64,000 nt of DNA from CAVUPF01 sp963743285 (GCA_963743285.1 CAVUPF010000011.1:186001-250000), one strand, 5' to 3'. Shown: positions 16,112 to 26,657, numbered from the stretch's first letter. Notes: a model not told the origin generated them from the sequence alone. Translations and numbers: made by a program.

Positions 16112-17572
16112 TTACCGCGCCTCGGGCTTTGCCCACCCCCTCGAGCGCTCGACCGCGCGGCGCCACTCGGCGAGCAGCGATTCCCGCTCCCCCGCCTCCA
16201 TCTGCGGCTCATAGCGGGCCGCTTCCCGCCACATCTCCCCCACCTGCTCGGCGGTCCAGCGCCCGGTCGCGATGCCGGCCAGATAGGCGGCGCCGAGCGC
16301 CGTCGTCTCGGCGATCTCCGGCACCACCACCGGCACCCCGAGCACGTCTGCCTGGAACTGCATCAGCCAGCGGTTGGCGACAGCACCGCCGTCGGCTTTC
16401 AGTGCCTCCAGCCGCTCCCCCGCCACCGCCTCCTGGGCGCGCACCGCATCGACCGTCTCATATGCAATCGCCTCCAGCGCCGCCCGCGCCAGGTGCTCGC
16501 GGCGCGTGCCACGAGTCAAGCCGACGATCGTGCCGCGTGCGTATGGATCCCAATACGGCGAGCCGAGCCCAGTCAGCGCCGGCACGAGGTAGACGCCGTC
16601 GTTGCTTGCCAGCGAGGCCGCCAGCGCCTCGGTCTCGGCAGCCTCGCTGATGATTCCGAGCCCGTCGCGCAGCCACTGCACCGCGGCGCCGGTGACGAAG
16701 ATCGAGGCCTCCAAGGCGTAGGCCGCCTCCCCCGTGACCCCGCAGGCGACCGTGCTCAGCAGGCCCTGGCTGGGCCGCGGCGCCGCGGCGCCGGTGTGCA
16801 GGAGGACGAAGCTGCCGGTGCCGTAGGTGTTCTTCGCCGTCCCGGCGCTGTGGCAGGCCTGGCCGAACAGGGCAGCTTGCTGGTCGCCGGCGATTCCCGC
16901 CACCGGCACCTCGCCGCCGAACTCGGCGGTGATGCCGTAGAGGTGGGCCGAGGGCAGAGGCTCGGGCAGCCGCCTCGGGTCGACCCCGAGCATCGCGCAG
17001 AGGTCCTCGTCCCAGGCAAGCCTGTGGATGTCGAACAGCATCGTCCGCGAGGCATTGGTGCGATCGGTGACGTGGCGCCCGGTCAACTTGAAGGCGAGCC
17101 AGGAGTCGATCGTGCCGAAAACGGCCCGCTCGGCCCGCTCGGCGTTGCGCAGCAGCCACTCGATCTTCGTCCCGGAGAAGTAGGGGTCGATCACGAGGCC
17201 GGTCCGCTCCCGCACCAGCTCCTCGTGCCCGGCTGCCTTCAGCTCCTCACAGCGCCCCGCGGTACGACGGTCCTGCCAGACCAGCGCCCGGTGGATCGGC
17301 TCGCCACTCGCCGGGTCCCAGGCGACCACCGTCTCGCGCTGGTTGGCGATCCCGATCCCGTCCAACTCGCCGCCGTGGATGCCGGCGTCGGCAATCGCCT
17401 CGGCCGCGACCCGCCGCGTCACCTCCCAGATCTCGTTCGCGTCGTGCTCGACCCATCCCGGTCGCGGAAAGTGCTGCTCGAACTCCGAGTAGGCCCGCCC
17501 GGCGACCCTCCCCTCCGCATCGAAGAGGAGGCAGGTGGTCCCAGTCGTGCCCTGGTCGATCGCGAGAATCAC
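16112..17572 (-). CDS. glpK: Glycerol kinase
   Basis: 486 aa, the usual length. It phosphorylates glycerol to glycerol 3-phosphate. Signatures: AIDQGTTGTTCLLFD at the N terminus (phosphate 1), GIANQRETVVAWD, QDRRT, GIAGDQQAALFGQ and GTGSFVLLHTG, then DGGAVANRWLMQFQADVLG at the C terminus. The GTG at 17572 overlaps the stop of the upstream glycosyltransferase (GTGA). No glpF transporter or glpD is adjacent. Pairing with PlsC downstream suggests supply of glycerol 3-phosphate to lipid synthesis as well as catabolism. Confidence 0.95.
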   Translation of the reverse strand: MILAIDQGTTGTTCLLFDAEGRVAGRAYSEFEQHFPRPGWVEHDANEIWEVTRRVAAEAIADAGIHGGELDGIGIANQRETVVAWDPASGEPIHRALVWQDRRTAGRCEELKAAGHEELVRERTGLVIDPYFSGTKIEWLLRNAERAERAVFGTIDSWLAFKLTGRHVTDRTNASRTMLFDIHRLAWDEDLCAMLGVDPRRLPEPLPSAHLYGITAEFGGEVPVAGIAGDQQAALFGQACHSAGTAKNTYGTGSFVLLHTGAAAPRPSQGLLSTVACGVTGEAAYALEASIFVTGAAVQWLRDGLGIISEAAETEALAASLASNDGVYLVPALTGLGSPYWDPYARGTIVGLTRGTRREHLARAALEAIAYETVDAVRAQEAVAGERLEALKADGGAVANRWLMQFQADVLGVPVVVPEIAETTALGAAYLAGIATGRWTAEQVGEMWREAARYEPQMEAGERESLLAEWRRAVERSRGWAKPEAR

Positions 17573-18294
17573 CGGCGTTGAAGGTATACGCGCGCGAAGT
17601 CGGCGAGCTGGCGAGCGCGGTGGGCGAAGCCGGCGGGGGTGCGGGCGGTGACCCGGTGGGTCAGGTCCAACTCGTACTCGCGGAGGCGATAGCCGGCGCG
17701 GACCGCGTCGACCGTCATCCCCACCTCCATCCCGTAGCCACGGGCAAATGGCAGGGTGGCGTGGAGGACCTCGGCGCGCAGCGCGCGCTGGCCGGAGATC
17801 GGGGCGACGGTCTCGGCGCCGCAGAGACCGCGGATGGCCCGGCGGGCAAAGCCGCGGGCAATGCCGAAGCCGCCTCCGGCGCGGCGCGAGAAGGCGGCGA
17901 CTGCGAGGTCGCACTGGCCCTCGCGAACGGCCTCGAGCAGGGGACCAAGCCGGGCGGCAGAGGGCCCGAGGTCGGCGTCACATAAAAGCAGGAGGGTGGG
18001 CGGCGGGGTGACGCTCAGCGCCGCCTCGATGGCGGCCGTGACGTTGGCGCCCTTGCCGTGCGGGCGGGCGCGGCTGACGACCTGGGCGCCAGCCGCCATC
18101 GCCGCCTCGGCGGTGCCGTCGGTAGAGGCGTCGTCGGCGACCCAGAGCGCCGCCGCCGGAAAGGCGCCCCGCAGCGCTGCCACGGTGTCCGCGATCCGCT
18201 CGGCCTCATTGCGCGCGGCGACGATCGCCGCGAGCCCCTCGACGCCGCCGCGCGGCGCCGGCTCCCCGCCTGACTTCCTCTGCTCCGCCCTCAC
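17569..18294 (-). CDS. Family 2 glycosyltransferase
   Basis: 241 aa from GTG 18294. The GT-A fold is shown by AAIVAARNEAERI, VADDASTDGTAEAA and the metal-binding DADLGPS. It lacks transmembrane helices, so it is probably cytosolic; donor and acceptor are unknown. I prefer GTG 18294, with GGGGAG 10 nt upstream, over an in-frame GTG at 18312 that would leave 2 nt to the divergent biotin-carrier gene. It is translationally coupled to glpK. Confidence 0.8.
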   Translation of the reverse strand: MRAEQRKSGGEPAPRGGVEGLAAIVAARNEAERIADTVAALRGAFPAAALWVADDASTDGTAEAAMAAGAQVVSRARPHGKGANVTAAIEAALSVTPPPTLLLLCDADLGPSAARLGPLLEAVREGQCDLAVAAFSRRAGGGFGIARGFARRAIRGLCGAETVAPISGQRALRAEVLHATLPFARGYGMEVGMTVDAVRAGYRLREYELDLTHRVTARTPAGFAHRARQLADFARVYLQRR

Positions 18295-18314
18295 GGCATC
18301 TATTCTCCCCACCG

Positions 18315-18527
18315 ATGGCAGACATCGAGGCGCAGATCACCGGCAACGTGTGGAAAATCGAGGTCGCCGTGGGAGACGCGGTCTCCGAGGGCGACACCGT
18401 CGTCATCCTTGAGTCGATGAAGATGGAGATCCCGGTCGAGGCCGAGGACGACGGGACCGTGAAGGAGATTCGCTGCGCGGAGGGCCAGGCGGTCAGTGAA
18501 GGCGACGTCCTCGTAGTGCTGGAGTAG
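18315..18527 (+). CDS. Stand-alone biotin carboxyl-carrier domain protein
   Basis: 70 aa consisting of just one biotinyl/lipoyl domain. The modification site is ESMKMEIPV with Lys36, the canonical biotin motif, flanked by two hammerhead halves (GDAVSEGDTVVILE and GQAVSEGDVLVVLE). A free-standing carrier of this size needs separate biotin-carboxylase and carboxyltransferase subunits, neither of which is adjacent. It lies 10 nt before an enoyl-CoA hydratase on the same strand and within 3 kb of the biotin genes. A partner could be the carboxyltransferase at 3061-4653, but that is inference. Confidence 0.88.
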   Translation: MADIEAQITGNVWKIEVAVGDAVSEGDTVVILESMKMEIPVEAEDDGTVKEIRCAEGQAVSEGDVLVVLE

Positions 18528-18537
18528 GGCGGGCGCC

Positions 18538-19344
18538 GTGGACCAGCGGCTCGCCGGCGGCAAGCTCCTGCTCGACTCGCCCGCAGAGGCGGTCGTCCGC
18601 ATCCGCATCTCCAACCCCGAGCGCCGCAACGCGCTCGACCACGAGATCCTCGACGCCCTGGCGGAGACGCTGCCGGGTCTCGACCGCGGGATCGAGACCC
18701 GCTGTGTGCTGATCACCGGCGCCCCGCCGGTCTTCTCGGCCGGCTATGACATCGCCTCGATTCCCTCCGAGACCTTCGAGCGCGACGCCGAGGCCCTCGT
18801 CGCCCACCCCTTCCACGCCGCGCTCGAGAAGCTCGCCGCGCATCCCTGGCCGACCGTCGCGGCGATCAACGGCCACTGCCTCGGCGGCGGTCTGGAGCTG
18901 GCGATCACCTGCGACCTGAGGATCAGCGCGGCCGGGGCGAAGCTGGGGATGCCGCCCGCCAAGCTCGGGCTCGTTTACGGGCACACCGGGCTGCGCAAGT
19001 TCCTCGACACGGTCGGCCTGGCACGGACCAAGGAGTTGTTCCTGACCGGCCGCAACTTCGAGGCGGCGCGGGCCGAGGAGTTCGGCTTGGTCAACGAGGT
19101 TGTGGCCGACGAGCGACTGGAGGAGGCAGCGGTCGCGCTGGCCGCCGAGATCGCCTCCCACGCGCCGATCTCGACGCGAGGCAACAAGCACGCAATCGAC
19201 CTGCTCAACCAGTGCCCGGTCTTGACCGACCAGCAGGAGGCCGGCCTGGTCGCGCTGCGCGAGTCCTGCTTTTCCTCGGAGGACCTGCGCGAGGGAATCC
19301 GCGCCTTCGCCGAGAAACGAAGGCCCGAGTGGCGGGGGCGATGA
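18538..19344 (+). CDS. Enoyl-CoA hydratase/isomerase family protein
   Basis: 268 aa crotonase, GTG start. CoA and substrate motifs: SNPERRNALDHEILD, PVFSAGYDIASIP, HCLGGGLELAITCD. Unlike the crotonase at 4656 it keeps the first catalytic Glu (GGGLEL) but has Ala at the second (GMPPAKLG), so a decarboxylase or isomerase-like reaction is as possible as hydration. Being coupled to a biotin carrier gene, it may process a carboxylated acyl-CoA. The stop overlaps the DNA glycosylase start by 4 nt (ATGA). Confidence 0.85.
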   Translation: MDQRLAGGKLLLDSPAEAVVRIRISNPERRNALDHEILDALAETLPGLDRGIETRCVLITGAPPVFSAGYDIASIPSETFERDAEALVAHPFHAALEKLAAHPWPTVAAINGHCLGGGLELAITCDLRISAAGAKLGMPPAKLGLVYGHTGLRKFLDTVGLARTKELFLTGRNFEAARAEEFGLVNEVVADERLEEAAVALAAEIASHAPISTRGNKHAIDLLNQCPVLTDQQEAGLVALRESCFSSEDLREGIRAFAEKRRPEWRGR

Positions 19345-19976
19345 GCGCCAGGGCGCGACGGGAGCTAGCCGCCGCCGACCCGGCGATGGCGGCACTGATC
19401 GAGCGGATCGGGAAAATCGACCTGCGGACGCGGCTGCGTCGGCGCCGCGAGGAGCGCCCCGCCGACGCCTACGGCGCGCTGCTGCGCGCGATCGTCGGCC
19501 AACAGCTCTCGACCAAAGCGGCGCAGACGATCTACCTGCGCGTCCTTGACCTGTTCGGTGGGAGCGCCCCGGCGCCCGAGCAGCTGCTGAAGGCAAGCGA
19601 GGCGGACCTGCGCGGAGCCGGCCTCTCCGGCCGCAAGGTGGAGTACATCCGCGACCTCGCCTCCCATTTGCTGAGCGGCGAGCTGGAGCTGGACCGGCTT
19701 GGCGAGCTCTCCGACGAAGAGGCGATCGAGGAGATCGTCGCGGTGCGCGGCCTCGGCCGCTGGACCGCCGAGATGTTTCTGCTCTTCCACCTGGAGCGGC
19801 CCGACATCCTCTCCGGCGGTGACCTCGGCATCCGCAAGGCGGTCCAGATCGAGTACCGGCTCGATGAGATGCCCGCGCCGGAGCGGGTGCTGGAGATCGG
19901 CGAGCCCTGGCGCCCGCACCGCAGCCTCGCCTCTTTGTATCTGTGGGAGTCACTCGCCGCCGTGCCCGGCGGATGA
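19341..19976 (+). CDS. DNA-3-methyladenine glycosylase II (AlkA-type HhH-GPD)
   Basis: 211 aa. It excises alkylated purines in base-excision repair. The helix-hairpin-helix is IVAVRGLGRWTAEMFLLF and the catalytic Asp follows in SGGDLGIRKAVQ, as in AlkA; YGALLRAIVGQQLSTKAA is the typical N-terminal helix pair. No iron-sulfur cysteines, so not an EndoIII or MutY. The ATG at 19341 overlaps the hydratase stop, which decides the start over an earlier shadow frame. Confidence 0.9.
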   Translation: MSARARRELAAADPAMAALIERIGKIDLRTRLRRRREERPADAYGALLRAIVGQQLSTKAAQTIYLRVLDLFGGSAPAPEQLLKASEADLRGAGLSGRKVEYIRDLASHLLSGELELDRLGELSDEEAIEEIVAVRGLGRWTAEMFLLFHLERPDILSGGDLGIRKAVQIEYRLDEMPAPERVLEIGEPWRPHRSLASLYLWESLAAVPGG

Positions 19977-20024
19977 CGCCGGCCCGGGCTCAACGCCGTC
20001 CCGGCCTTGTCCGACAATAAGTCG

Positions 20025-21489
20025 ATGCGCATTCGCTCCTGGATCGGATTGGCCGCGGTCCTCGCGATCGCCCTCGGCTCCCTGGTCGGGGCGCTGATCG
20101 TCGACTCTGATGACCGCTCCAACTTCGAGCGCACCCAGCACGAAGAGGCGGCTCGCTCCGCTCGCCAGGCCCAGGCGGTGGTGGCGCTGTCGGCGGGACA
20201 GCTCTCAAGCACCGCCGCCTTCTACGGGGTCGAGCGCAGCTTCAGCCGCCACGAGTTCGACGTGATCGCCCGCCCGCTGCTTCGCCAGGGCGCCCTGGTC
20301 GGCACCTCATTCGTGGCGAGTGTGCGGCTCTCCGAGCGCGCCCGGTTCGAACGCATCCACGGCTTCCCGATCGTCCAGCGCCGCGGCAACAGGCTGCAAC
20401 GGGCGGAGGTCCGCCGCGAGTACTTCCCGATCACGTTCGCCGACTCAAAGCTGGGCGGCGCCCAGCCGCTCGGGTATGACCTCGGTGTCGATCCCAGCCG
20501 CGGACCGATCCTCCGCCGCGCCGCCGCCAGCGGTGCGGCGGAGGCGACGCCGGTGGTTCCGTTCCTCGTGCACTCCGACCGCGGCCTGATCATCTACCAG
20601 CCGGTCTATCGCGACGGCGCCCCCACCGCCACCGTGGCGGAGCGCCGCGCGGCCCTGCTGGGATTCGCGTCCGGCGCGTTTAAGGTGGGTGCCCTGGTCG
20701 CAGCGGCGACCTCGGTGATCCCCGCCGACGTCACAGTCCAGCTCGATCAGAACGGCCGGCGGGTGGCCGGCACCGGCGGCGTCCTCCACGAAACCGCATC
20801 GGCGCCGATCCACGCCGCCGACCTCACTTGGATCCTGGTCCTCCACGACCGCGACGGGCCCAGCGTCAGCCTGCCGATCCTGATGGCGGTGTTCGGCATC
20901 TCGCTCGCCTGCCTGCTCGGGGCGCTGATCTTGATCTGGAGCCGCAACGAGCGCATGCAGGAGCTGCAGCGCCAAGCCGGACAGGACTCGCTGACCGGGC
21001 TGAAGAACCGGCGGCGCTTCGAGGAGGACCTGCGCAGCGAGATGGCGCGCAGCGGGCGCATGGGTAGGACCGGCGCCCTGATGATGCTCGATCTCGACTA
21101 CTTCAAGCGGGTCAACGACTCGCTCGGGCACCCGGCCGGCGACCTCCTGATCAGGGAGATCGCCGGCGTCCTGAAGCGGCGGGCGCGGGCGACCGACGTG
21201 CTGGCGCGACTCGGCGGCGACGAGTTCGCGATCGTCCTGCCCGCAGTGCGACTCCGAGGAGGCACAGAGCGTAGCCGAGGCGATCGCGGCGGCGATCCGG
21301 GAGCACGCAGTGGCGGAGAACGGGCCGCCGGTCACCGCCAGCATCGGCATCGCGATGTTCGGTGCCGACCCGCGCACCAGCTTCGAGTCGGTGGTCGCGG
21401 AGGCCGACGCCGCGATGTACGCAGCCAAGGACGCGGGGCGCGACGGGGTCAGGGTCTTCGACCCCCTCGCCGTCCGGAGCGACGCCTAG
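20025..21489 (+). pseudogene. CHASE-domain diguanylate cyclase, broken by a +1 frameshift
   Basis: A membrane sensor that would make cyclic di-GMP: transmembrane helix at ~5-25, an extracellular CHASE-like domain (about 60-210), a second helix (ILMAVFGISLACLLGALILI), then a GGDEF domain. The active loop is RLGGDEF and an inhibitory I-site RATD sits 5 residues before it. After GDEFAIVLPA the frame is lost at about 21246: dropping one base restores CDSEEAQSVAEAIAAAI, then TASIGIAMF and a normal end at TAG 21487-21489. The rest of the domain is thus intact in the next frame, so the break is recent or a sequencing error. ATG 20025 starts the first helix; TTG 20007 is an alternative. Confidence 0.85.
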
Positions 21490-21501
21490 CCTTGCCGCCG
21501 C

Positions 21502-22622
21502 ATGCCGCCCCTGATCTCCTTTGACGAAGCCCTCGCCCTGGGCGAGCTGACCGACCGCGAGGAGATCGGCCAGTTGGTCGAGCGCGCCTGGGCCGTGCGC
21601 CGCGAGGAATTCGGTGACTCCACCGACATGTGCTCGCTGGTCAACGCCAAGTCCGGCGGCTGCGCCGAGGACTGCGGCTTCTGCGCCCAATCGCGCTACG
21701 CCGAGGCAGACACGCCGATGCACGCGATGATGGAGCCCGAGCAGATCCTCGAGCACGCCAAGGCGGCCGAGGCGGCCGGCGCGCACCGTTTCTGCATGGT
21801 CACCCAGGGCCAGGGCCTCTCGAAACGGGACTTCCAGAAGATCCTCGAGGGCGCCGAACTCGTCGCCGAGCAGACCAACCTGAAGCGCTGCGCCTCGATC
21901 GGCCACATCTCGGTCGACCGGGCCAAGAGGCTGCGCGAGGCAGGGATCCAGCGGGTCCACCACAACGTCGAGTCGGCCCGCTCCCACTACCCGGAGGTCT
22001 CCACCACGGTTCGCTATGAGGGCCGGCTGCGCACCATCGAGGCGGTCAAGGAGGCGGGGCTTGAGACCTGTGTCGGCGGCATCCTCAACCTCGGCGAGAG
22101 CCACCGCCAGCGAGTCGAGATGGCCTTTGAGCTTTCCGAGCTGAACCCGACCTCGGTGCCGATCAACCTGCTCAACCCGCGCGCGGGGACCAAGTTCGGC
22201 GACCGCTCGCTGATGGACGCCTGGGAGGTCGTCAAGTGGGTGGCGATCTTCCGGCTGATCATCCCCGGCGCGCTGTTCCGGCTCTGCGGGGGGCGGGTCG
22301 AGAACCTCGGCGAGCTGCAGCCTCTGGCGGTGAAGGCCGGGCTGAACGGGGTGATGATGGGCAACTTCCTCACCACCCTCGGCGCCGAGCCCGAGGACGA
22401 CAGGGCGATGTTCGAGGAGCTGGGGCTAAACGTCGCCCGCCAGCCTGACAACGGCCCCAACCCGCGACCCGACAACCGCTCGGGATGGCTCGAGGGCGAG
22501 ACCCCGGCCACCCCGATCGACCCGCTGATCGACCGCCAGGAGGAGGCCAACTTCTGGGATCCCTCGACCCAGCTCCGCGTGATCAAGAAGGCGAAGCGGC
22601 CTCCTCCTTACCCCCAGGCCGC

Positions 22623-22626
<4 letters not shown>
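21502..22626 (+). CDS. bioB: Biotin synthase
   Basis: 374 aa radical-SAM enzyme inserting sulfur into dethiobiotin. The 4Fe-4S cysteines are Cys54, Cys58 and Cys61 (GGCAEDCGFCAQS), and the 2Fe-2S and substrate region is recognisable in CASIGH, HHNVESAR and LCGGRVENLG. It has a C-terminal extension of about 40 residues beyond the usual end (ATPIDPLIDRQEEANFWDP). ATG start 12 nt after the cyclase; no strong ribosome-binding site. It overlaps bioF by 4 nt, so bioB-bioF-bioD form one operon. Confidence 0.96.
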
Positions 22627-23822
<1,196 letters not shown>

Positions 23823-23828
23823 GGTCCC

Positions 23829-24500
23829 TTGCGCGGGCTCTTCGTAACCGGCACCGGAACCGGGGTCGGTAAGACGGTCGTCGCGGCGGTCATCGCCCGC
23901 AGCCTCGCCAAGGCGGGCACGCGGGTTGCCGTCTTCAAGCCCGCCGCCACCGGGCTGGAGGAGCTGGGCGAGACCGATCACGCCCTGCTTCGCCGGGCCG
24001 CAGGCTCGGCGCAGAGCGATGAGGAGATCGCCCCCTACCGCTACGGGCCGCCGGCCTCGCCGCACCTCGCCGCGGAGCTGGCGGGGGAGGAGATCGACCC
24101 GATGCGGCTGCTGGAGGCGGCCCGCGCCGCCGCGGCGAGTGCGGAGGAACTCGTCTGCGAGGGGGTCGGCGGGCTGCTAGTCCCGCTCGCCCCCCGCTAC
24201 CTGGTGCGTGACCTCGCCGCTGACCTGGGGCTGGCGCTCGTGATCGCCGCGCCCCCCGGCCTCGGCACGATCAACCACACGCTGCTGACGATTGAGGCGG
24301 CCCGCGCCGCCGGCCTGAAGCTCGCCGGCGTCGTCCTCACTCCCTGGCCGCCGCAGCCGAGCCGGATCGAGCGGTCCAACCGTGAGACAATCGCCGCGCT
24401 CGGCGAGGTAAGGGTCGCGACACTGCCGCCGCTCGAGCTGGCCGAACCGGACGGCTGGCCCGTCCTTGCCCTAGACCGACTCGCGGGCGGCGAGAGCTGA
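23829..24500 (+). CDS. bioD: Dethiobiotin synthetase
   Basis: 223 aa ATP-dependent enzyme that closes the ureido ring of dethiobiotin. The P-loop is TGTGTGVGKT at residues 7-16; KPAATGLE and CEGVGGLLVPL are the other family blocks, although the usual KPV.SG lysine region is slightly altered. TTG start at 23829 with TGAGG just upstream. Its last 30 nt overlap the convergent MFS gene. Confidence 0.93.
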   Translation: MRGLFVTGTGTGVGKTVVAAVIARSLAKAGTRVAVFKPAATGLEELGETDHALLRRAAGSAQSDEEIAPYRYGPPASPHLAAELAGEEIDPMRLLEAARAAAASAEELVCEGVGGLLVPLAPRYLVRDLAADLGLALVIAAPPGLGTINHTLLTIEAARAAGLKLAGVVLTPWPPQPSRIERSNRETIAALGEVRVATLPPLELAEPDGWPVLALDRLAGGES

Positions 24501-26075
24501 GGCGCCGCCGCTGGCCGCCACCTCGGTGGCCGCGACGCCGTCTGACTTCCGCTTAGCGCGGATCGCCGTCACCCCGATCCCAGCGCCCAGCAGCGCGACA
24601 AAGCCGGAGACGCTCATCGCGTGGCCGAGGGCGTAGACGAACGCTTCCGCGCCAGCAGCGGAGGCCTGCTTTGCCTGCGCGGGGTCAAGGCCCTTAAGCG
24701 CCCCACTGACCGAGCCACTGCCAAGCTGCTGGGAGATTTCCGAGCGGTCCGCTGCCGAGATTCCCGAGCCGGCCAGGACCGCGCCGAGGCGCGCGCTGAC
24801 CAGGGCTTGGAAGATCGCCCCGGTCACCGCCACGCCGAGGCAGCCTCCGACCATGCGGAACATCGAGAGCACTCCCGAGGCGACCCCCGCTTTCTCGACT
24901 GGGACCGCGTTCATCGCCGTGCTGGTCATCGGCGACATCGTCATCGCGATGCCGATGCCGAGCAGCATGAAACCCGGCAGCAGTTCCAGATAGCCGGAGT
25001 GGACCTTGATTCCACTGAAGGTGAACAGCGAGGCGGCGACCAGGGTGAGACCGCCGGCGATCAGCCAGCGCGGGCCGAAGCGGTCCGAGAGCCGGCCCGC
25101 GACCGGAGCCACGCCGACGATCATCAGGGTCGATGGCAGGAACCTGACTCCCGCCTCCAGCGGTGAGTAGCCGAGGATGTCCTGCATGTAGAGGGCGAGG
25201 AAGAAGAAGACGCCCAGCATCGCGAAGGAGATGACCAGCGCGACCACCACAGCGCCGAGGTAATTGCGGTCGGAGAGCAGATCGAACTGGACCATCGGCG
25301 CCTTGACGCGGTTCTCGACGAAGACGAAGGCGGGCAGGGCGAGGATGGCGCCAGCCAGCATCGCGACTGTCAAGCTCGACCCCCAACCCCAGCTGTTGCC
25401 CTGGACCAGAGCGAGGACCAGCGCCGTGAGGCCAACGGTGAGCACCGCGACCCCGGCGTAATCGACGTCCCGCCCGACCGAGGTGTCACGCGACTCGCGC
25501 ACCGCGAAGAGCGTGGCCACCACCGCGCCGATCGCGACCGGGACGTTGAGGTAGAAGATCGCCCGCCAGCTCACGTGCTCGGTGAGGAACCCGCCCAGAA
25601 CCGGCCCGATCGCCAGCGCCAGCGCCGAGACCCCGGCCCAGGTGCCCATCGCCTTGCCGCGCTCGTCAGCTGGGAAGGAGTCGGTGATGATCGACAGCGT
25701 TCCGGGCATCATCAGCGCCGCGCCGACACCCTGGACGACACGGCTGATCACCAGCGAGGTCGCGTCCGGGGCGAGGCCGGCGCTCGCCGAGGAGACAGCG
25801 AAGATGACCACGCCGGCTAGGAACATGCGGCGGCGCCCGAAGATGTCGCCGAGCCGCCCGCCGGTCGCCAGCAGCACCGCGAAGGAGAGCGTGTAGCCGT
25901 TGATCGTCCACTCGAGGCCGGAAATCGAGGCGCCGAGGTCTTTCTGGATCGAAGGCAACGCCACGTTGACGACCGTGTTGTCGAGCATGATCATGAACAG
26001 GGCGAAGCACATCGCCCCGAGCGTCCACCACTTGCGGTTCTGATCAGTGATCAGGTGGCCGTAACGGGTGGTCAA
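24471..26075 (-). CDS. MFS transporter, DHA2 (EmrB/QacA, 14-helix) family
   Basis: 534 aa, about 14 hydrophobic helices. Family motifs: LDNTVVNVALPSIQKDLG in helix 1, GGRLGDIFGRRRMFLAG between helices 2 and 3, and GPVLGGFL in helix 5 (the antiporter motif C). Such proton antiporters usually export drugs or metabolites. The TTG at 26075 overlaps the MarR stop (TTGA) and has GGAGGG 6 nt upstream, which fixes the start. The gene is wedged between bioD and bioA, so export of or tolerance to a biotin-related compound should be considered alongside simple drug efflux. Confidence 0.9.
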   Translation of the reverse strand: MTTRYGHLITDQNRKWWTLGAMCFALFMIMLDNTVVNVALPSIQKDLGASISGLEWTINGYTLSFAVLLATGGRLGDIFGRRRMFLAGVVIFAVSSASAGLAPDATSLVISRVVQGVGAALMMPGTLSIITDSFPADERGKAMGTWAGVSALALAIGPVLGGFLTEHVSWRAIFYLNVPVAIGAVVATLFAVRESRDTSVGRDVDYAGVAVLTVGLTALVLALVQGNSWGWGSSLTVAMLAGAILALPAFVFVENRVKAPMVQFDLLSDRNYLGAVVVALVISFAMLGVFFFLALYMQDILGYSPLEAGVRFLPSTLMIVGVAPVAGRLSDRFGPRWLIAGGLTLVAASLFTFSGIKVHSGYLELLPGFMLLGIGIAMTMSPMTSTAMNAVPVEKAGVASGVLSMFRMVGGCLGVAVTGAIFQALVSARLGAVLAGSGISAADRSEISQQLGSGSVSGALKGLDPAQAKQASAAGAEAFVYALGHAMSVSGFVALLGAGIGVTAIRAKRKSDGVAATEVAASGGASALAARESV

Positions 26076-26608
26076 GCCGGTCCCTCCTTCAGGAGCTCGT
26101 AGGCCTCTGCGATGTCCCCTCTGTCCATCAGCGAGTTCACGGCCGCGTCGATCTTGCGCCGCTGGACGGCGGTCAGCGAAGCGGCGAACGTCTCCATCCC
26201 CGCCTGGCGGACCACCACGAGGGTGTCGACCAGATGCTTGCCCTTGGTGGTGATCGCGACGTGTCGCGCCCGCCGGTCCTCGGGATCCTCGATCCGGGTG
26301 GCAAGGCCCGCTTTGACCAGTGCGTCGACCGCCCTGCTCATCGAGGGGACCGAGACGCCGAAGGTCTCCGCCAAGTCGCTCACCTGCCGCGCCTCGGCGG
26401 CCCGGCCCAGCCCCCCCAGCTCCAGCAGTGCCTTGCACTGGGTCATCGAGAGGCCGGTCTCCTCGATCACCCGCAGCTGATTGCCGCAGTCATAGAGGTA
26501 GAGATGGCGGATCAGAGCACTCAGCCGCGCCGCAGTCGCCCGCGCCTCCGGGCTCACCTCGCGGGCTGCGGCCTCCTCGGCGATCGCAACGATGTCGCTT
26601 GCTTGCAT
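26072..26608 (-). CDS. MarR-family regulator of the adjacent MFS transporter
   Basis: 178 aa. The winged helix is clear: AEARQVSDLAETFGVSVPSM as helix 2 and recognition helix, then SRAVDALVKAGLATRIEDPE and the wing DRRARHVAITTKG. It probably represses the transporter with which it shares a 4-nt overlap, responding to a transported ligand. I chose ATG 26608 (MQASDIVAIAEE); an in-frame ATG at 26650 would add 14 residues and place the candidate operator within the gene. Confidence 0.87.
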   Translation of the reverse strand: MQASDIVAIAEEAAAREVSPEARATAARLSALIRHLYLYDCGNQLRVIEETGLSMTQCKALLELGGLGRAAEARQVSDLAETFGVSVPSMSRAVDALVKAGLATRIEDPEDRRARHVAITTKGKHLVDTLVVVRQAGMETFAASLTAVQRRKIDAAVNSLMDRGDIAEAYELLKEGPA

Positions 26609-26643
26609 CTCAGAAATGATTGCACAGGCACAACTATTTCTCC

Positions 26644-26657
26644 ATTGCAATATTTGC
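26644..26657. promoter_or_regulatory. Candidate MarR operator between MarR-MFS and bioA
   Basis: Two overlapping palindromes sit in the AT-rich middle of the divergent gap: ATTGCAAT (26644-26651) and GCAATATTTGC (26647-26657, arms GCAA/TTGC). A further GTGA...TCAC pair lies at 26662-26675. Position and composition suit a MarR operator controlling MarR-MFS and possibly bioA. No biotin-repressor consensus is evident. Confidence 0.4.

Noticed and set aside
18295..18312. GTG 18312 as the start of the glycosyltransferase
   Set aside because: That GTG overlaps the GGGGAG that serves as ribosome-binding site for GTG 18294, and it would leave only 2 nt to the divergent gene.
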